This document shows, one piece after another, positions 37,148 to 49,966 of a stretch of DNA of 64,000 bases. Both the position numbers and the translations under genes were made by a program. The stretch is from the NCBI GenBank assembly GCA_034670405.1, contig JAXDDX010000003.1:4769001-4833000 (forward strand), written 5' to 3'. The notes beneath the pieces are model-generated. The model saw nothing but the letters and a program-made list of their open reading frames with translations, made no database searches and was not told the origin of the DNA. This stretch comes from Hoplostethus atlanticus. Lineage: Eukaryota > Chordata > Actinopteri > Trachichthyiformes > Trachichthyidae. Numbering within the stretch: position 1 is the stretch's first letter; every line of letters starts with the position of its first letter.

Positions 37148-38107
37148 TACATTACAGTCATTTAGCAGACGCTTTTATCCAAAGCGACTTACAATAAGTG
37201 CATTCAACATAGGTAGGCAAGAAAACTACTAGTCACCAGAAATCGTAAGTGCATTTCCTTCCTAAACAAGCAACTAAGAGCATAACTAGTGTTAAGGTAA
37301 GAGTGCAATAAGTTAGCAACCTACTATATCTTAAACAAATGAGACAAATAAGAGAATCAAATAAACAAGAGCTAAGACAAATAAGTGAACCAAATAAGCA
37401 AGAGCTAAGACAAATAAGTGTATCAAATGAACAAGAGCCAATAAACAAGAGCTCAGACACATAATTGACGACAAATAGGCAAGGCTAAGAGGAAGAGTCA
37501 GGGTAGTGTTTCCTGAAGAGGTGGGTTTTCAGCCTGCGGCGAAAGATGGGCAGCGACTCAGCTGTCCTGACATCAGTGGGGAGTTCATTCCACCACTGCG
37601 GGGCCAGGACAGAGAAGAGCCGTGACCGTGTAGATCGGCCGCAGGGCCCTCTGAGCGACGGGGCAACCAGTCGCCTCGAGGCAGCAGAGCGAAGTGGTCG
37701 GGCGGGGGTGTAAGGCTTGACCATAGCCTGGAGGTAAGAAGGAGCTGTTCCTTTCACTGCCCTATAGGCTAGCACCAGGGTCTTGAACTGGATGCGAGCC
37801 GCTACAGGGAGCCAGTGTAGAGAACGGAGAAGGGTAGTTGTATGGGAGAACTTGGGGCGGTTGAACACCAGACGAGCTGCAGCTTTCTGAACAAGCTCCA
37901 GAGGTCTGATGGCAGACGCCGGGGCACCAGCAAGGAGGGAGTTGCAGTAGTCCAGGCGGGAGATGACAAGAGCCTGGATGAGCACCTGCGCTGCCTTGTC
38001 AGTGAGGAAGGGGCGAATCCTCCTGATGTTGTAGAGGAGGAATCTGCAGGAGCGTGTCACTGATGCGATGTTTGCCGAGAACGACAGTTGGTCGTCCAGG
38101 GTCACAC
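37148..38107 (-). mobile_element. 5'-truncated L2-clade LINE
   Basis: A 960-bp minus-strand LINE fragment. It keeps the last 208 codons of ORF2, a 3' UTR of about 340 bp, and the conserved tail. The tail is the complement of 37148-37190 (AAGTCGCTTTGGATAAAAGC, then GTCTGCTAAATGACTG), ending in TGTAATGTAAT. Endonuclease and reverse transcriptase catalytic parts are missing, as expected for incomplete target-primed reverse transcription. CATC repeats abut both ends. The body is well preserved, with no stop or frameshift, so the insertion seems fairly recent. Confidence 0.9.
37343..37455 (-). repeat. 33-bp tandem repeat inside the LINE 3' UTR
   Basis: Three and a part units of GACAAATAAG plus RTGAAYCAAATAAACAAGAGCTAA-like sequence start at 37343, 37376 and 37409. 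A partial unit with a small internal duplication follows. Because 33 is a multiple of three, one minus frame shows an 11-residue repeat (around SSCLFGSLICL). That frame is not the LINE ORF and is probably untranslated. Confidence 0.85.
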
Positions 38108-38108
38108 C
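37485..38108 (-). pseudogene. C-terminal part of LINE ORF2 (L2-like reverse transcriptase protein)
   Basis: The frame reads from the junction as [20 protein letters not shown] and ends FRKHYPDSSS with a TAG stop at 37485-37487. Hallmarks of the fish L2-type C-terminal region are visible: SRLDYCNSLLAG, AARLVFNRP, LHWLPVAARI, YRAVKGTAPSYL and WWNELPTDVRTAESLPIFRR. This part follows the catalytic reverse transcriptase boxes of the full protein, so neither the endonuclease nor the active-site aspartates are present. The apparent starting methionine comes from a CAT of the neighbouring simple repeat, not from the element. No in-frame stop or frameshift occurs. It is a relic of an element, not a host gene. 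Confidence 0.9.
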
Positions 38109-38848
38109 CATCTATCCATCCATCCATCCATCCATCAATCCTTCTATCCATCTGTCCATCCATCCATCTATCCATGCATTCATCCATCTAGCCATGCATC
38201 CATCTGTCCATCCATCTGTCCATCCATCCATCCATCCATCCATCCATCCATCCATCCATCCATCCATCTATCTATCCTTCCATCCATCCATCCATCTGTC
38301 CATCCATCCATCCATCCTTCCATCCATCCATCCATCCATCCATCCATCCATCCATCTATCCTTCTATCCATCCATCCATCCATCTATCCATCTGTCATCA
38401 TCCATCTATCCATGCATCCATCTGTCCATCCATCTGTCCATCCATCCATCCATCCATCCATCCATCCATCTATCCATGCATCCATCTGTCCATCCATCTG
38501 TCCATCCATGCATCCATCCATCCATCCATCCATACATACATCCATCCATCTATCCATGCATCCATCTGTCCTCCATCTGTCCATCCATCTGTCCATCTGT
38601 CCATCTGTCCATCCATGCATCCATCCATCTATCCATGCATCCATCTGTCCATCCATCCATCCATCCATCCATCCATCCATCCATGCATCCATCCATCCAT
38701 CCATGCATCCACCCACCTATCCATCCATTCATCCATCCATCCATCCATCCATCCATCTATCCATCTGTCATCCATCCATCTATCCATGCATCCATCTGTC
38801 CATCCATCCATCCATCCATCCATCCATCCATCCATCTGTCCATCTGTA
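38109..38848. repeat. CATC array right of the L2 insertion
   Basis: A 740-bp array. Its first 119 bp copy 36757-36875. Further right the block CTATCCATGCATCCATCTGT recurs from 38406, 38470, 38550 and 38780, with a related copy at 38629, giving an irregular higher-order period of about 64-80 bp. Single-base losses (TGTCATCATCC near 38393, GTCCTCC near 38569, TGTCATCC near 38766) shift the phase. Confidence 0.95.
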
Positions 38849-41228
38849 TTTATTAATTTATTTGTATGTTTCTTTCTTTATTTCTTTATTTGACTCAGGA
38901 CAGACAGTCGGCCTGAAGTCTCTCTGTATTTGTCATCGTAATTTAACTGTAAATATCTCAAATTAAATCTACCATTGCTTTGCCTGTTTTACAATTATAT
39001 AAAAAAGTATGTGCTTTGTGCATTCCAAAAACTAGTCCATCTTCAAGCTATTACTATTTAGGGAGTCTAAAGAGAATGAATGCATTGAATGCGTTGCATA
39101 GGATTTGGATGCCGTAGTCAATACAAGTGTCAGAAAATGTGTCTGGGGTTAAAGCCAACATTTGACAGCAACACTTATAGGTTATCAGAGGGAGCTCTAC
39201 AGGAGAAGTTGACACCCCATCGAAACGGTTCACCCACAGGCTTTCATGAAACACCAGCCTGTGATCAACAAATAAACAAGCTGCACAGAAGTGGGCTTCC
39301 GAACAACGGGTGCACTTACAGGCCTTGTCCGACTTCACGAAATAACGAGCCAACAACGATGCGTCACGGCAGAATATGCAGTGTTATTATGAACCCTGAG
39401 GCTGGCGGAACAACATGCTCTTCCGATGTCACTATGCTCACTGACACGCACCCACCCAACCAACCACACACACACCAACACACACACACACACCAACATG
39501 CTGCAAAGGTAAATGACACGCTAAGCTGGCCTTGACCGAGCAGCAAATAGAATACAATAGAATATATATATTTTTAAACATCTGACTTTCTGGATTTTGT
39601 CAGACTTGTGAGTACTAACTATTCAAACTATACCACTTAACAAACGGCTATTAAAAAAAGCACTCAGCAATCTGGGGAAATGTAGGCCAATTTTGAAAAG
39701 CTTTTCATGCATGTTGTAAAAAATAAACCTTGCTGTGCTAAAACCTCAACGCTTCCCAGAATGTCAGCGGGGTCATCGCTGCCTCTGGTTACATTGTTCA
39801 ACATAATGGAGAGAAGCAAACTGCAGTCGGAAGAGGGTGAAAGTGTCTTCAAGTGGCCTTGTCTTTCTCCACCAATCTCCCCAAACCTCAAATTATAATG
39901 CACATGATTACTCTCCGCCCTCCTCGAAACACACTCCGCCTCACGGTGACGATCCACCTGCTATTACGTAAGAACTCGCCTGAGGGTAAGCCTGTCTCTG
40001 TTAGGTGAAGCCGGGCGGTTTCAGACATCCAATTCAATGGCGGCAGACGTTCACACGAACAAACGTGAAAATGCATCTGCGATCTGCGAGCCATCGATGA
40101 ATGCAAGGGTCAATCTGATCAATATGAGGCTGAACTGAGGCCTGAAAATATGAAATGGAGCAACATTATGAGAAAACTGAGATAGACATCATGTAAACAC
40201 CTTAATCCAATTCTGTTCATCTGAGGTCGTATTCAGAGTATTAATACCAACATTAAGATCCATGGGTTTAAGATAAGGGTGTGAACACCCTGCTCTGAAC
40301 AACCCTGTCCATGGGCTGTTAATTTTTACAGCTACTATCTTTGTTGACACCCATCCTTCCTTCCTTGAGCCTCAGCGCTGAATCATTTGTGTGAAAGTTG
40401 CAAGGAGGAAGAGAATATAACAGCATTAAGACAGGGAAATGATTGATATCACTTGTATGCTATAAGGGAGGGGGGGGGGCGCGATCTATTGGATTAAAAA
40501 CTGCAAAATGCATGATGGAGTGAAAACAAGAATATTAACAGAAACCAACTTTTGCTATGCCTGTAAACAGCTTACTCAAATTATTCTCATGATGAATGTA
40601 AGAACAAGAATAAGATTATTATGTTGGTATTATTATGTGAGGACAAAAATTACTTGACGAGTTTGGATAAATCCATAAACCTCCTGCACATGCCCATGCT
40701 TCATCATATCTTTTCCACTGTAGCCATCACGGCCTTTTAAACCTGCTCTTACCTCACGGGAAGCTCTCTTTCACCGTGAATACTTTTTTACCATTCAGAT
40801 CATAAATGGCTCTGAATATTCAGGGCTAATACGGAACACTTTCACACCGACATCCTTCGGCAAAATATCATCGCTCCAAAAAAAAACAACAACGAGGTTG
40901 CAGGAATAGCACTGATTGCAAACAGACATAGAGCACATACTGCGCATCATAAATAATAGAAGGTCTTGATACTGATTCATGTGCAGATACAAGGTCTCTG
41001 CGCATCGTATGACCTTGAAATATATACTGCAATTTAACTCTTTACTATGGAAAAAAGAGAAAATCAATACTGGTTTTAGGGACGGTGACAGGAGCTTTAA
41101 CACTGGCAATTTATATAACCTCATGCAAATGCACCAGTCTTTCCCGTTAGCAAGGTCTACTAACCTTGGTACCGCAAAGCCTCGTGGCTCATTTCCATCA
41201 GGAAATGGTTCATTACAAAGACAGTTAC
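38849..41228. other. Mostly non-coding, with one small AC run
   Basis: An AC run lies at 39466-39493 and a G run near 40470-40480. The ATG frame at 39089-39535 runs into the AC repeat and has no domain. No mobile element is recognised. Confidence 0.5.
39466..39493. repeat. AC microsatellite with CCAACC flank
   Basis: An interrupted CA run (about 13 units) after CCACCCAACCAACC. Confidence 0.85.
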
Positions 41229-41250
41229 AAAAAAAAAAAAAAAAAAAAAA
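41229..41250 (+). repeat. Poly-A run
   Basis: About 22 consecutive A residues, followed by GGGAAAATATG. It could be the tail of an old retrocopy, but no polyadenylation signal, coding remnant or target duplication was found upstream. Confidence 0.85.
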
Positions 41251-41831
41251 GGGAAAATATGAATGAATCCAAATAGTATTTCGAAATTGAGCAGACGGCA
41301 AATATCAGCGACGCGGATGCCTGAACGGATGAATGGACCAGTCACTGTTTCATTCTCCCATTTAATTATAGCACACAAAATATAAGTTGACAGAAAGCTG
41401 GGGTGAGGACATCCAGAGCTGCCATTGTTCGCTTCGCCCTCTCAAAAAGTGCCTCGTGGTTCCTCGCCGAGCCTCTGCTTTAGGTCACAGATACCGCGGC
41501 GAGATTAGCTTTTACAGTAATGGCGTGGGTGCCAGCAGCCTGACGGGTTTCGGCACAGAGAGGGAAGTATTTAATAAAGGGCTTCTCTTGGCTCTTCATT
41601 TCCATTTTTATAACAAGTCGTCGGCTTTGCCCCGTGTAATGAGGGTATTTACTTTATACAAAGGAAGAGGAAGATTAGAGCATCACAGGACAGGATTATA
41701 AAACCTGAGAGCACAATGACAGCCAATCACTTCCAGAAAATCCCTCAACATCTTCAAGCTTTCATCTGCAATTTCCCTGTTTACTCTGCACAGTCCCCCC
41801 CCCCTTCCTCTGCCTTTTCTCTGATGCTTTT

Positions 41832-41833
<2 letters not shown>

Positions 41834-41866
<33 letters not shown>
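41834..41866. repeat. CT microsatellite
   Basis: About 16 CT units inside a pyrimidine-rich stretch (41796-41885) that also has a C8-type run. Confidence 0.95.
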
Positions 41867-41867
<1 letters not shown>

Positions 41868-44800
41868 ATCCTCTTTTTCTCATTCCCATGTGCACATTTT
41901 CTGTCCTTTCCTATTTTGTAAAAGGGGCATAAGGAAACTCCTGGAAATGACCATTGCCAATACTGCAAAAAATAACAGAATTACATGTAGATGAATCTGC
42001 TGGCAATAAACAATTTGAGAAAATGTCTCACCGTCTCCATGAAATTTGCTAAAACAAATTCTTTGAAGTCCAGCAAAAACCTCCATTATGGTCCAGTTAG
42101 ACTGAACTGATGACAGCCTGTTATTGATTTTTGAAATTGCAGACGTAGATTTTCTGACAGTAAAGACTTTATGCACTGTAGCCAATTCCTGATAGGACTC
42201 TGATTATTGTGACCCTGCTACAAATTGGCCAGTGAAATCGAAAGTCACTAAAGTACAAAGGATTGTCAAGGACAGAGAACAAAAAGTTGCAGGAGCAGTG
42301 ATAGTGAAATGAAAAATTGCCTTGAAAAATAATACCCAAGAGAAATGGATAAAGAGAAAACAACTCTACTCCCTGACTGCATAACCCATCCAAAGACTAA
42401 GACAATATCAAGGCAATTTCAGTTCAAATTTAAACTGCCCAGTTGTACCTTTTTCATGAAACAGATAGAATCTCAGAGCATGGGCCTTGAGAAAAAGGTC
42501 ACTGATAAGGACCACCACTCACACGATGCGCGTTGAATGGCATTCTGCTCTCTGCAGTGGCGCTGCCAACCCTTTCTTCTCTAAATGGATTTGGCACGAA
42601 AGCAAAACTGCCCAGCGATTCCAAATAAATAAATATATAAATAAGTAAATCGCATGTAGCCCCTCCATCGTTGTCATAATGATTTATCTGAAAGGGACAG
42701 AGTGAAATGTTGTCATTTCACGTTGGCAGGGATTACGTATAAACACGATGAAATAAGGGTTTGTAAGGGGGGTGGCGGTCCAAACATCAACAGGAAATAA
42801 TTTAATGAAAATATGATGGGAGTTGATTAATGTTGGCATGTTTAAGGTATTTGTGGGGAGTTGCGGGTAATTAACACGAGAAAAGCAATAATGGTGTTTT
42901 ATGGACGCATCCCTGGTGTTACACAGGAAATAAAACACACCAACACAGTATAAGCTGTGGGCGTTACCAATTCCTAAATGTTCTTAGTGGCTGTTTGACA
43001 TAGAACAAACAGCAGTGCTGGCTGAAAATTATAAAAAGCATATGACAAAATACAATCTAACCATCAGCTTCCCACTCTCCAACACAAAATCCACCTTCAA
43101 GCACTCCAGAATATGCAGTGTTAAGGATTTGACTTGTAACGCTGGCGGGAGACGCGGGGGCTTTGTCCGTGCTTTGTGTAACACCTTTGGGTGCGGAATC
43201 CTGTTATCCTGTGATTGCTGTGCATAAATCGAGCTTTGGGTGAGGATGTGAGAAAGAGGGAGTCTCTCTTGGGTGTGCCACAGTCTGAGTCTCAGCAGGA
43301 CACGTAGGCATCACACAAAACCAATCACTTTGTAAATGAGATCAGTAGGAGGCTAATAATATCCGCTCCGGTGTCAGTGTTTCAGACAGGCAACCACTGC
43401 AGGCATCCGCAAACTTCCGTCGTCTATTTCCAGTAAACAAAAGAAAGCATCCACGGTGCTCCGAGGAGGGACAGCTGTTTTTGCTGCCGTTGTTTTTTGA
43501 TTCAGTGCTGACCGTGATGGATAGACAGCAGCACAAATACACTAACAGGCATATTTACAAAAAGAATAGAAAAACAAATTGGGGCTGCAATAGAGAAGTG
43601 CATGCCACCCCCTCTCATTGACATCGTACATTGGCCCGAACGAAATTCTGGTGTAGGTATGAAACTTCTCAGCTCACAGGTAGTGTTCAAATCTAAACTT
43701 AAGAGGGAAATCCTCACCAACGTTAGATATTTTTGCCTTGTTCTTCCCTCTGGATTGGATTGGATTGGTAAACATGAGCGTTACGTCTCGCTGCCACTAT
43801 CGTGCGAAGGTGCCAAGGCTTTAAAACGCCTATAACAAGTTCTGTGTAATAAAACATGCGATTCATGTATATGGGATTAAATGCAGATGCTGAGAGAGCA
43901 AGTAAAAAACACTCAAGCTATCATCACTTTTAAGTAGATTGACTTCACTGCTAAACTTGCCTCCCTCACAGTGTTCTTTAAACCAAATAGTGCTCTGAGC
44001 ATTTTGCCCTTCTCAAAGGCACTGAAAGTACCATAACTGATTGCAAGCTTTCACTGGGAAAGTCTTAAATTCATATCAGTCAACTGCAAGCACTGAAGCA
44101 AAACACTGGTTTTGAGGGTCATGGGAAGTCAATAGTGAATATATGCCTCATTTATCCCCGTTAGTTACAGTTGTGCAATATATACACAGGCACAGTAACA
44201 GGAATAGGGTTTAAGCCACACTATTAATTCTGTGATGAATTTATACAGGTCTGACACTTGTCTCAATTTGTGACAACGCGTTAGTCAAGGCCATCACCGA
44301 AGGCGTCACTCAGTCTGTGTAATCCTGTCCCCGAAATGTCACCGTGTGCATAGTTACAAGGCTGTCTTGGAAAAAATCAAAAGACCAGACTGCAGGGAGG
44401 AGGTTGTTGCCGATTGTTAAACACATTTGATGCTGGAAAGAGGGAAGTAATGAGTGAAAACAAATAGGCAATTATAACATGGCATTTCCCTCTGTGCTCT
44501 GGTTAAGAATAGGCTTTTCTGCCGAGTGATCTGTCATCCATACATTTTCAAAAATTTGAAACCAGATGCTCGGTTGATAATGAAGAAGATGATTCTGATG
44601 ATGCTCTTTTTAGCAGATGGTTGATAGTTGGCGATACGGGGAGAATCCATCTTGGAAACGATTTCATGTATGTTATTTTTATGGTCTTGGACGGTTATTC
44701 CGTGTTTGCAATCTTTCCTAAAGCTGCTGACGCTGATGATGACCTCCTGCTAAAACATCTTTGGTCTCCACAGAATGAAATAAATCAACCTGCTTTTTCT

Positions 44801-47800
44801 ATTTTGTTAGGTTTTGCAGTCTTGCACCAGACCTTGAAAATCCTACAACTTACCCATGTAATTGTTCCCATTCATACTAGAAATAAGAGTGCCAAGGCCT
44901 TTGACTGAGCGGCTATGAAGCTGTCAGAAACTGTTCTATTGACAATGAAATGGGCACTGACTTGTACAGTAACTCTAGCAGGTTGATTTTTCATTGATAT
45001 GAGTATATTTTCTGGTGCAGAACATTAAGCACTAGTGTGAAATATGAGAATTACACAAGACTCATCGGGGTGGAAAAGCTCTGAGAAACATTTTCTGGGT
45101 GCACAAAGTCAGGCTCTTATTTATTGATGCCGGAAAAGCACCAGAATGCCTCCAGACGCCATTAGAGATTAGAGTCTTGAAGTTATTGTTCACCAACGCT
45201 GATTGGATTTCACAAGATTATAGGAACAAGAAATGTAAATTGTCTTTTAGGGTGGATTTTTCTCCCTAGCGTCTGTTATGCGAGTGTTTAGTATCTTAGT
45301 GTCTTTAAAATGCCTTCTTCTGCAGTGGAAGCACCATATGCTGTTTTTGCACTTGTCCTACTTTTGAAACAGTTTGGATTTCTATTTAAAATCCAAAGAC
45401 CAATCTAATGGTTCGTGTGCATGCAAATGCCATCTACTACATTACAGTATAACCCCATTTAAAAGTTTCGTACCACTCAATTAGAAAAGGTCACCAGAAC
45501 ACTGTATCAGGTCTCATTCACTTTTCATTCAAGCATGCATCAATTTTCCACTTACCTTCTCCTCTCTATTTCCCCCAGTATTTACTTTCTTAAGAAGTTG
45601 CAAAATGTCAGTGGAATAATGATTCCAACAAGGAATTGTTGAATGGCAGAGATGTCAAATTAACACAAGACTCTAAAAATGAAGGTTTGAGAGCTCTTAT
45701 TTATTCTGTATTTCTGCAACTCATGGCAATCGATAGTGAGAAAGGGCCATCGGGTCAAGTTTCATGGTGTCTTATTCTCGTACACATATAATATTATCCC
45801 TCTGCACTCATGTCTTTACAGTAACAGATGTCTAGATGTTATCAATATAAATGCTCCTGCAATTGTGCATGATAAACACACACATACATAGATCGGTCCT
45901 TTGAAAAATGCATGTGGCAGTCAGGAGAAATATGAAAAGATGAAAAGTATTCGCAAGGCATTCAAGTACATATTCTGCATGTATATTCTATCTGAAAGGC
46001 TCTTAAAAGATTCATAAAGCAGCAACTAATGGCTTCTAAAAACCAAAATATGCTTGCAGGCACTTTTTGGATTGTAGATTCATGGAAGAAACCTCTCTGT
46101 GGTTTTATGTGTTGTTATTATTTATCAGAAAGAGGAAGTATACGTGTTAAAATGCACATACATATACATATCTGTGGAGAACAACACAAATGCTTTAAAG
46201 GCAGTACTGCACTGTGACAGGATTAATTAAAAAAAAGTAAGCACTCGAATTCACGAAGCACTTGAATCCACTAATTAGTGTATTAAATTATATGAACGGG
46301 ACCTCCTGACGTTTCACAATTACTCAGATGTGAAGAAGCCAACGAAATTAAATGAATGATTGTGTCTCTGTTAATTGCGTAGAGTAGAACAACAATACTA
46401 CCGGGCCTGACTCAATCAATCACAGGACGTATTGCTCTATGAAAATAGAGCACTTGGCAATCACCTGCACAAACCATAATATTCTATATCGCTGTGCCGT
46501 GGGTGAAAAAGAGATGGAAACCAAAGGCTGGAAGGAAAACAGTATTCTCTTTTCATATAACAACTATGTATTTTCAAATGATACTCAACAATCACCAACT
46601 TTATTGTTTGAAATGTTGCGCAGCATACTCTCAATTAACTGCTCTTGACTGTCACTGTTCTTTGAGATGACTCCAGCTGTTCCCTTGAAGTCTGTTTAAT
46701 AGTAATTGTATACAGATTTTCACGTCATCGGCGTGTCAGCTCCCCCAGAATAATCTCCTGTATGCAAACTGTGATCTGGGAGAGCATGACAGTTACAGCA
46801 AACCCGTTATTACTCACCCTATGTACATTTTCAGATTCATCTTTGTATTTTCACTCTCGCGAAATCTGGGGACAGCCGGACTGACAGCGTGCGACAGCTA
46901 AACATGAGTTTTACATGTATTTTGAGGGTGTGAATGGATCATTTCTGACAGAAATATATTTGGGATTTGTGATGGCTTCTGAAGCCTACAAAAAGAGTAT
47001 TTTTCGTCTGCAAGTGAGCTTGTGAGCACACCTCAAATGTAGGTGGTCTGGTAAATTCTTAATTGTATCTTTAAAAGCAATTATAACTCTGCTATGCCCC
47101 TGAAGTGGAAAACAAATAATACATAATGGAGACTAGTCGATGAACACTGCACAACAAAGCAATTATTGAACAGAAGAGAAATAAGGGATTATTTCACATA
47201 AAGTGCAGGCAGACATACACACTCATTGCACATGGAAACATATGCAAGCTGACAAACAGCAAATGTACATTACAATGTAAAAGCACATGTGAGCAAGATG
47301 ACATAAAGCAAACATACCGCACATTAAAGATAAAAGCTGCAACAACACACATTGCCCATGCCAGCTCAAGTAAGCGCATGAAAACAGGCCACCTAAGACC
47401 TTTTCTGCATTTCCTTTATCAAACGATACGCAGTCACAGGGATTTCAGTGCTTACTTATTTCATTTATTTAAAGCCCAATCCCATTTCTTTCTTTTTAAA
47501 CATCGCTACTACGGATATACACACACAGATTCTGAAGGGTATGACTCGCTGATGGAAAATAAGCTTTTTTTTCAGCTTTCAAAATCCCAGTGTAATTGTG
47601 GGCTATTTTGTTCCAGTGTTTACAGAAAATACAAACATTGAAATACAACATAACAGTGGAAAAAGTATCGGGGTGAATGTTGTTATACCACAAGTCCATT
47701 CCAATATTTCAAAGTGTTTCATAGAAAAAGCTCAAGGGTCAACATGTTACTGTAATTGCGTTGATTGTTTGAGCCAGTCAGCTTAGTACCAAGCACTTTC

Positions 47801-49624
47801 CAAGTCTATCCCCATTTTCCAAAACAGACAATAACCCAACAGCCAAAACCTTGTTCTAACAAAGCATGTAGGGTCACTTCACTTCACCATGGATTGAATC
47901 ATTTTGCAGGAGTATGTGTCTTATCCACTCTCCAGCTTATAACATCTCCTTAACATCTCATCAACAGCAGCGAAGCACTCTGTAATAGCAAGAACTGTCA
48001 TTTGGTGTCAGGATACTTACATAACAGATAAAGGAAGAAGCTCAAAGTTAAAACTAAACAGCTGAGCAATTCCTAACCTAATCAACAAAGCAAATTTATC
48101 TTAGTCCGATCTAAGTCCATTATCAGCATGAAGCTAACAGCAGCTGTTCTCTTGTAATGGAAATCTTAATTACACACATTAATTATGCTGGGAAGAATGC
48201 AAGTGAAATGATATAAGCCATTATCATCAAAATCAATCGAAACATGCAAGACATAATGGACTTTCGCAGTACACGCAGATGATTGAAAAAAAAAAGAAAA
48301 AGTGCTACGTACTGTGATATACTTTAAGATAAATTTATATTACATGGACCCCCCTTGGAGCAGCACATAGATTCAGACAAAAGGGCCTTCGGAAGACACA
48401 AGTCCAAACATCGCTTTGTTTCTATCAGTCCTCACCTTAGTCCATGATGGGATTTTTATCTGGAGGCCTGAGGGAGGGATCTGTTTGAATGGAATCCAGA
48501 CAGGCCCTGAGATAGTCTGCTATTACCACCACCCAGCACCACAACAACCATCAATCTCTGCAAGTTTCTCTGTTTACACGCAGGACAGCACAACGGTCAT
48601 GAGTCACTGCCGCTTAGGATGCAGTTAGAGTGAAATGATGTTTCCCCCACCTCCTCTGCTCGTCTCCCGGACACTCCTAATCAAGCGCCGTGGTGGATGA
48701 GCTGTCAATAACCGGAGCATCTCCCAGATTGTGAGGTGCAGCCCATCTTACGATATCCAACTAGTTATTACACAGAACATTGTTCCCTTGATTGCAATCA
48801 CATGTCCTAACTTTGTCTCTCGCCAGCTCAAAGGCACAGAGATCCTTGTGTTTTTTTTCTTTTTTTCGCTTCTTTACAAACTGTCACATGCCCTTAGCCT
48901 GTCTGATTTCCCACTCTGGGTACCCTGCCATTCCAATTCATTTACCATAGAGGAAGAAGATGATGGGGTCTCGACAATGTAACCCTGATGCGATATCATT
49001 GTAGGGTCCAAGGGTGCACATCAGCAAGATGTAATCCCAATTCTGACAGAATTCAAAGAAAATACAAACCTGTGTGTGAATTCTCAAGTTCAGATGGGAA
49101 ATGGATTTCTCTTGCTTAAACTAGAAGCCCATCTTTGATATTTCAAGAGAATAGACATGATTAAAGAAAAAAATATATACAAATGTCTTGCTGGCACTCA
49201 TTCACTCACACATGCACACCCACTCCCCCCCCCCCCAACGCAATACCCCACTGTGCAATGGATTGTCATTACTTCAGAAGGAAGGAAGGAACATCTTGCC
49301 AGGATTTTAATTAATTTCATTTTCTTATGGAGGGAGTACCACGCTGGTTTCATTGGCAAGTCACCATACAAAATTCATGTCAGAAATCTGAGAGTTCAAG
49401 CAGAAATAAAGCTCTGTCAGAGGCAGAAGATCAGCAAGTACCAGCAGGACCAGGCACAGCCATCTTGTTGACATCAGAATAAACTAAAGAAAGAGGTTAG
49501 AGAGTAACAAGTGTATTATAGACTACCCATGTACTTACTTCTTATCACCTTATGTCTTGGTACATGGTTCCTGTCTGCTGTTACACATATTACTCATAGA
49601 TCTTTCAGGCCTTGGCAAGCTTTA
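41867..49624. other. Long stretch without recognised genes or elements
   Basis: The longest simple stretch in the window. It holds an AAATA-rich patch near 42625-42650, a GGATTGGATTGGATTGG triplet near 43752-43768, and a C13 run near 49225. A 48120-48260 part is rich in TTAATTA words. Frames of 60-105 codons (43602, 44621, 47378, 49157) have no recognisable domain. Confidence 0.5.
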
Positions 49625-49779
49625 ATACTGCTACTACTATTACTACTGCTACTACTACTACTACTGATTCTACTACTACTACTAGTACTACTACTACTAC
49701 CACTAATGCTACTGCTACTACTACTACTACTACTACTGCTACTGCTACCACTACTTCTAGTACTGCTACTACTGCTACT
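49625..49779. repeat. ACT trinucleotide array left of a LINE insertion
   Basis: A 155-bp array of ACT with GCT, ATT and CCA variants. It ends where LINE sequence begins at about 49781 and resumes at 50247 after the LINE. The frames across it give poly-T, poly-L or poly-S. Confidence 0.95.
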
Positions 49780-49780
49780 C

Positions 49781-49966
49781 ACCACCCTAACAATGGACTG
49801 TTTCAGCTGCTGCAGTCAGGCAAGCGCCTCCGTAGTCACGCTGCCAAAACAGAGAGACTGAGACGGAGTTTCTTTCCTCAGGCCATCAGGACTGTGAACT
49901 CTGACCTCACCAGGGCCCCCCACCAAGACACACACACTGCCCCTCTTATGCACACACACACTTAGG
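49781..49966 (+). pseudogene. LINE ORF2 C-terminal fragment
   Basis: In frame with the preceding ACT array, the peptide reads NNGLFQLLQSGKRLRS, then KTERLRRSFFPQAIRTVNS, and ends in an HTHT stretch before a TAG. The pattern of SGKRLRS followed by a basic stretch and SFFPQAIRTVNS is typical of the last residues of fish non-LTR ORF2 proteins. The catalytic domains are absent. The upstream in-frame threonines come only from the microsatellite. Confidence 0.7.

Noticed and set aside
36681..38848. CRISPR-like repeat and spacer array in the variant CATC blocks
   Set aside because: The spacing is irregular, the spacers are themselves CATC repeats, and the DNA is of vertebrate type.
39089..39535. 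148-codon ATG frame
   Set aside because: Runs into an AC microsatellite at its end, overlaps a 100-codon minus frame, and has no domain I can name.
40795..41301. 168-codon minus frame with a poly-F segment
   Set aside because: The poly-F segment is the poly-A run read on the other strand; the rest has no recognisable motif.
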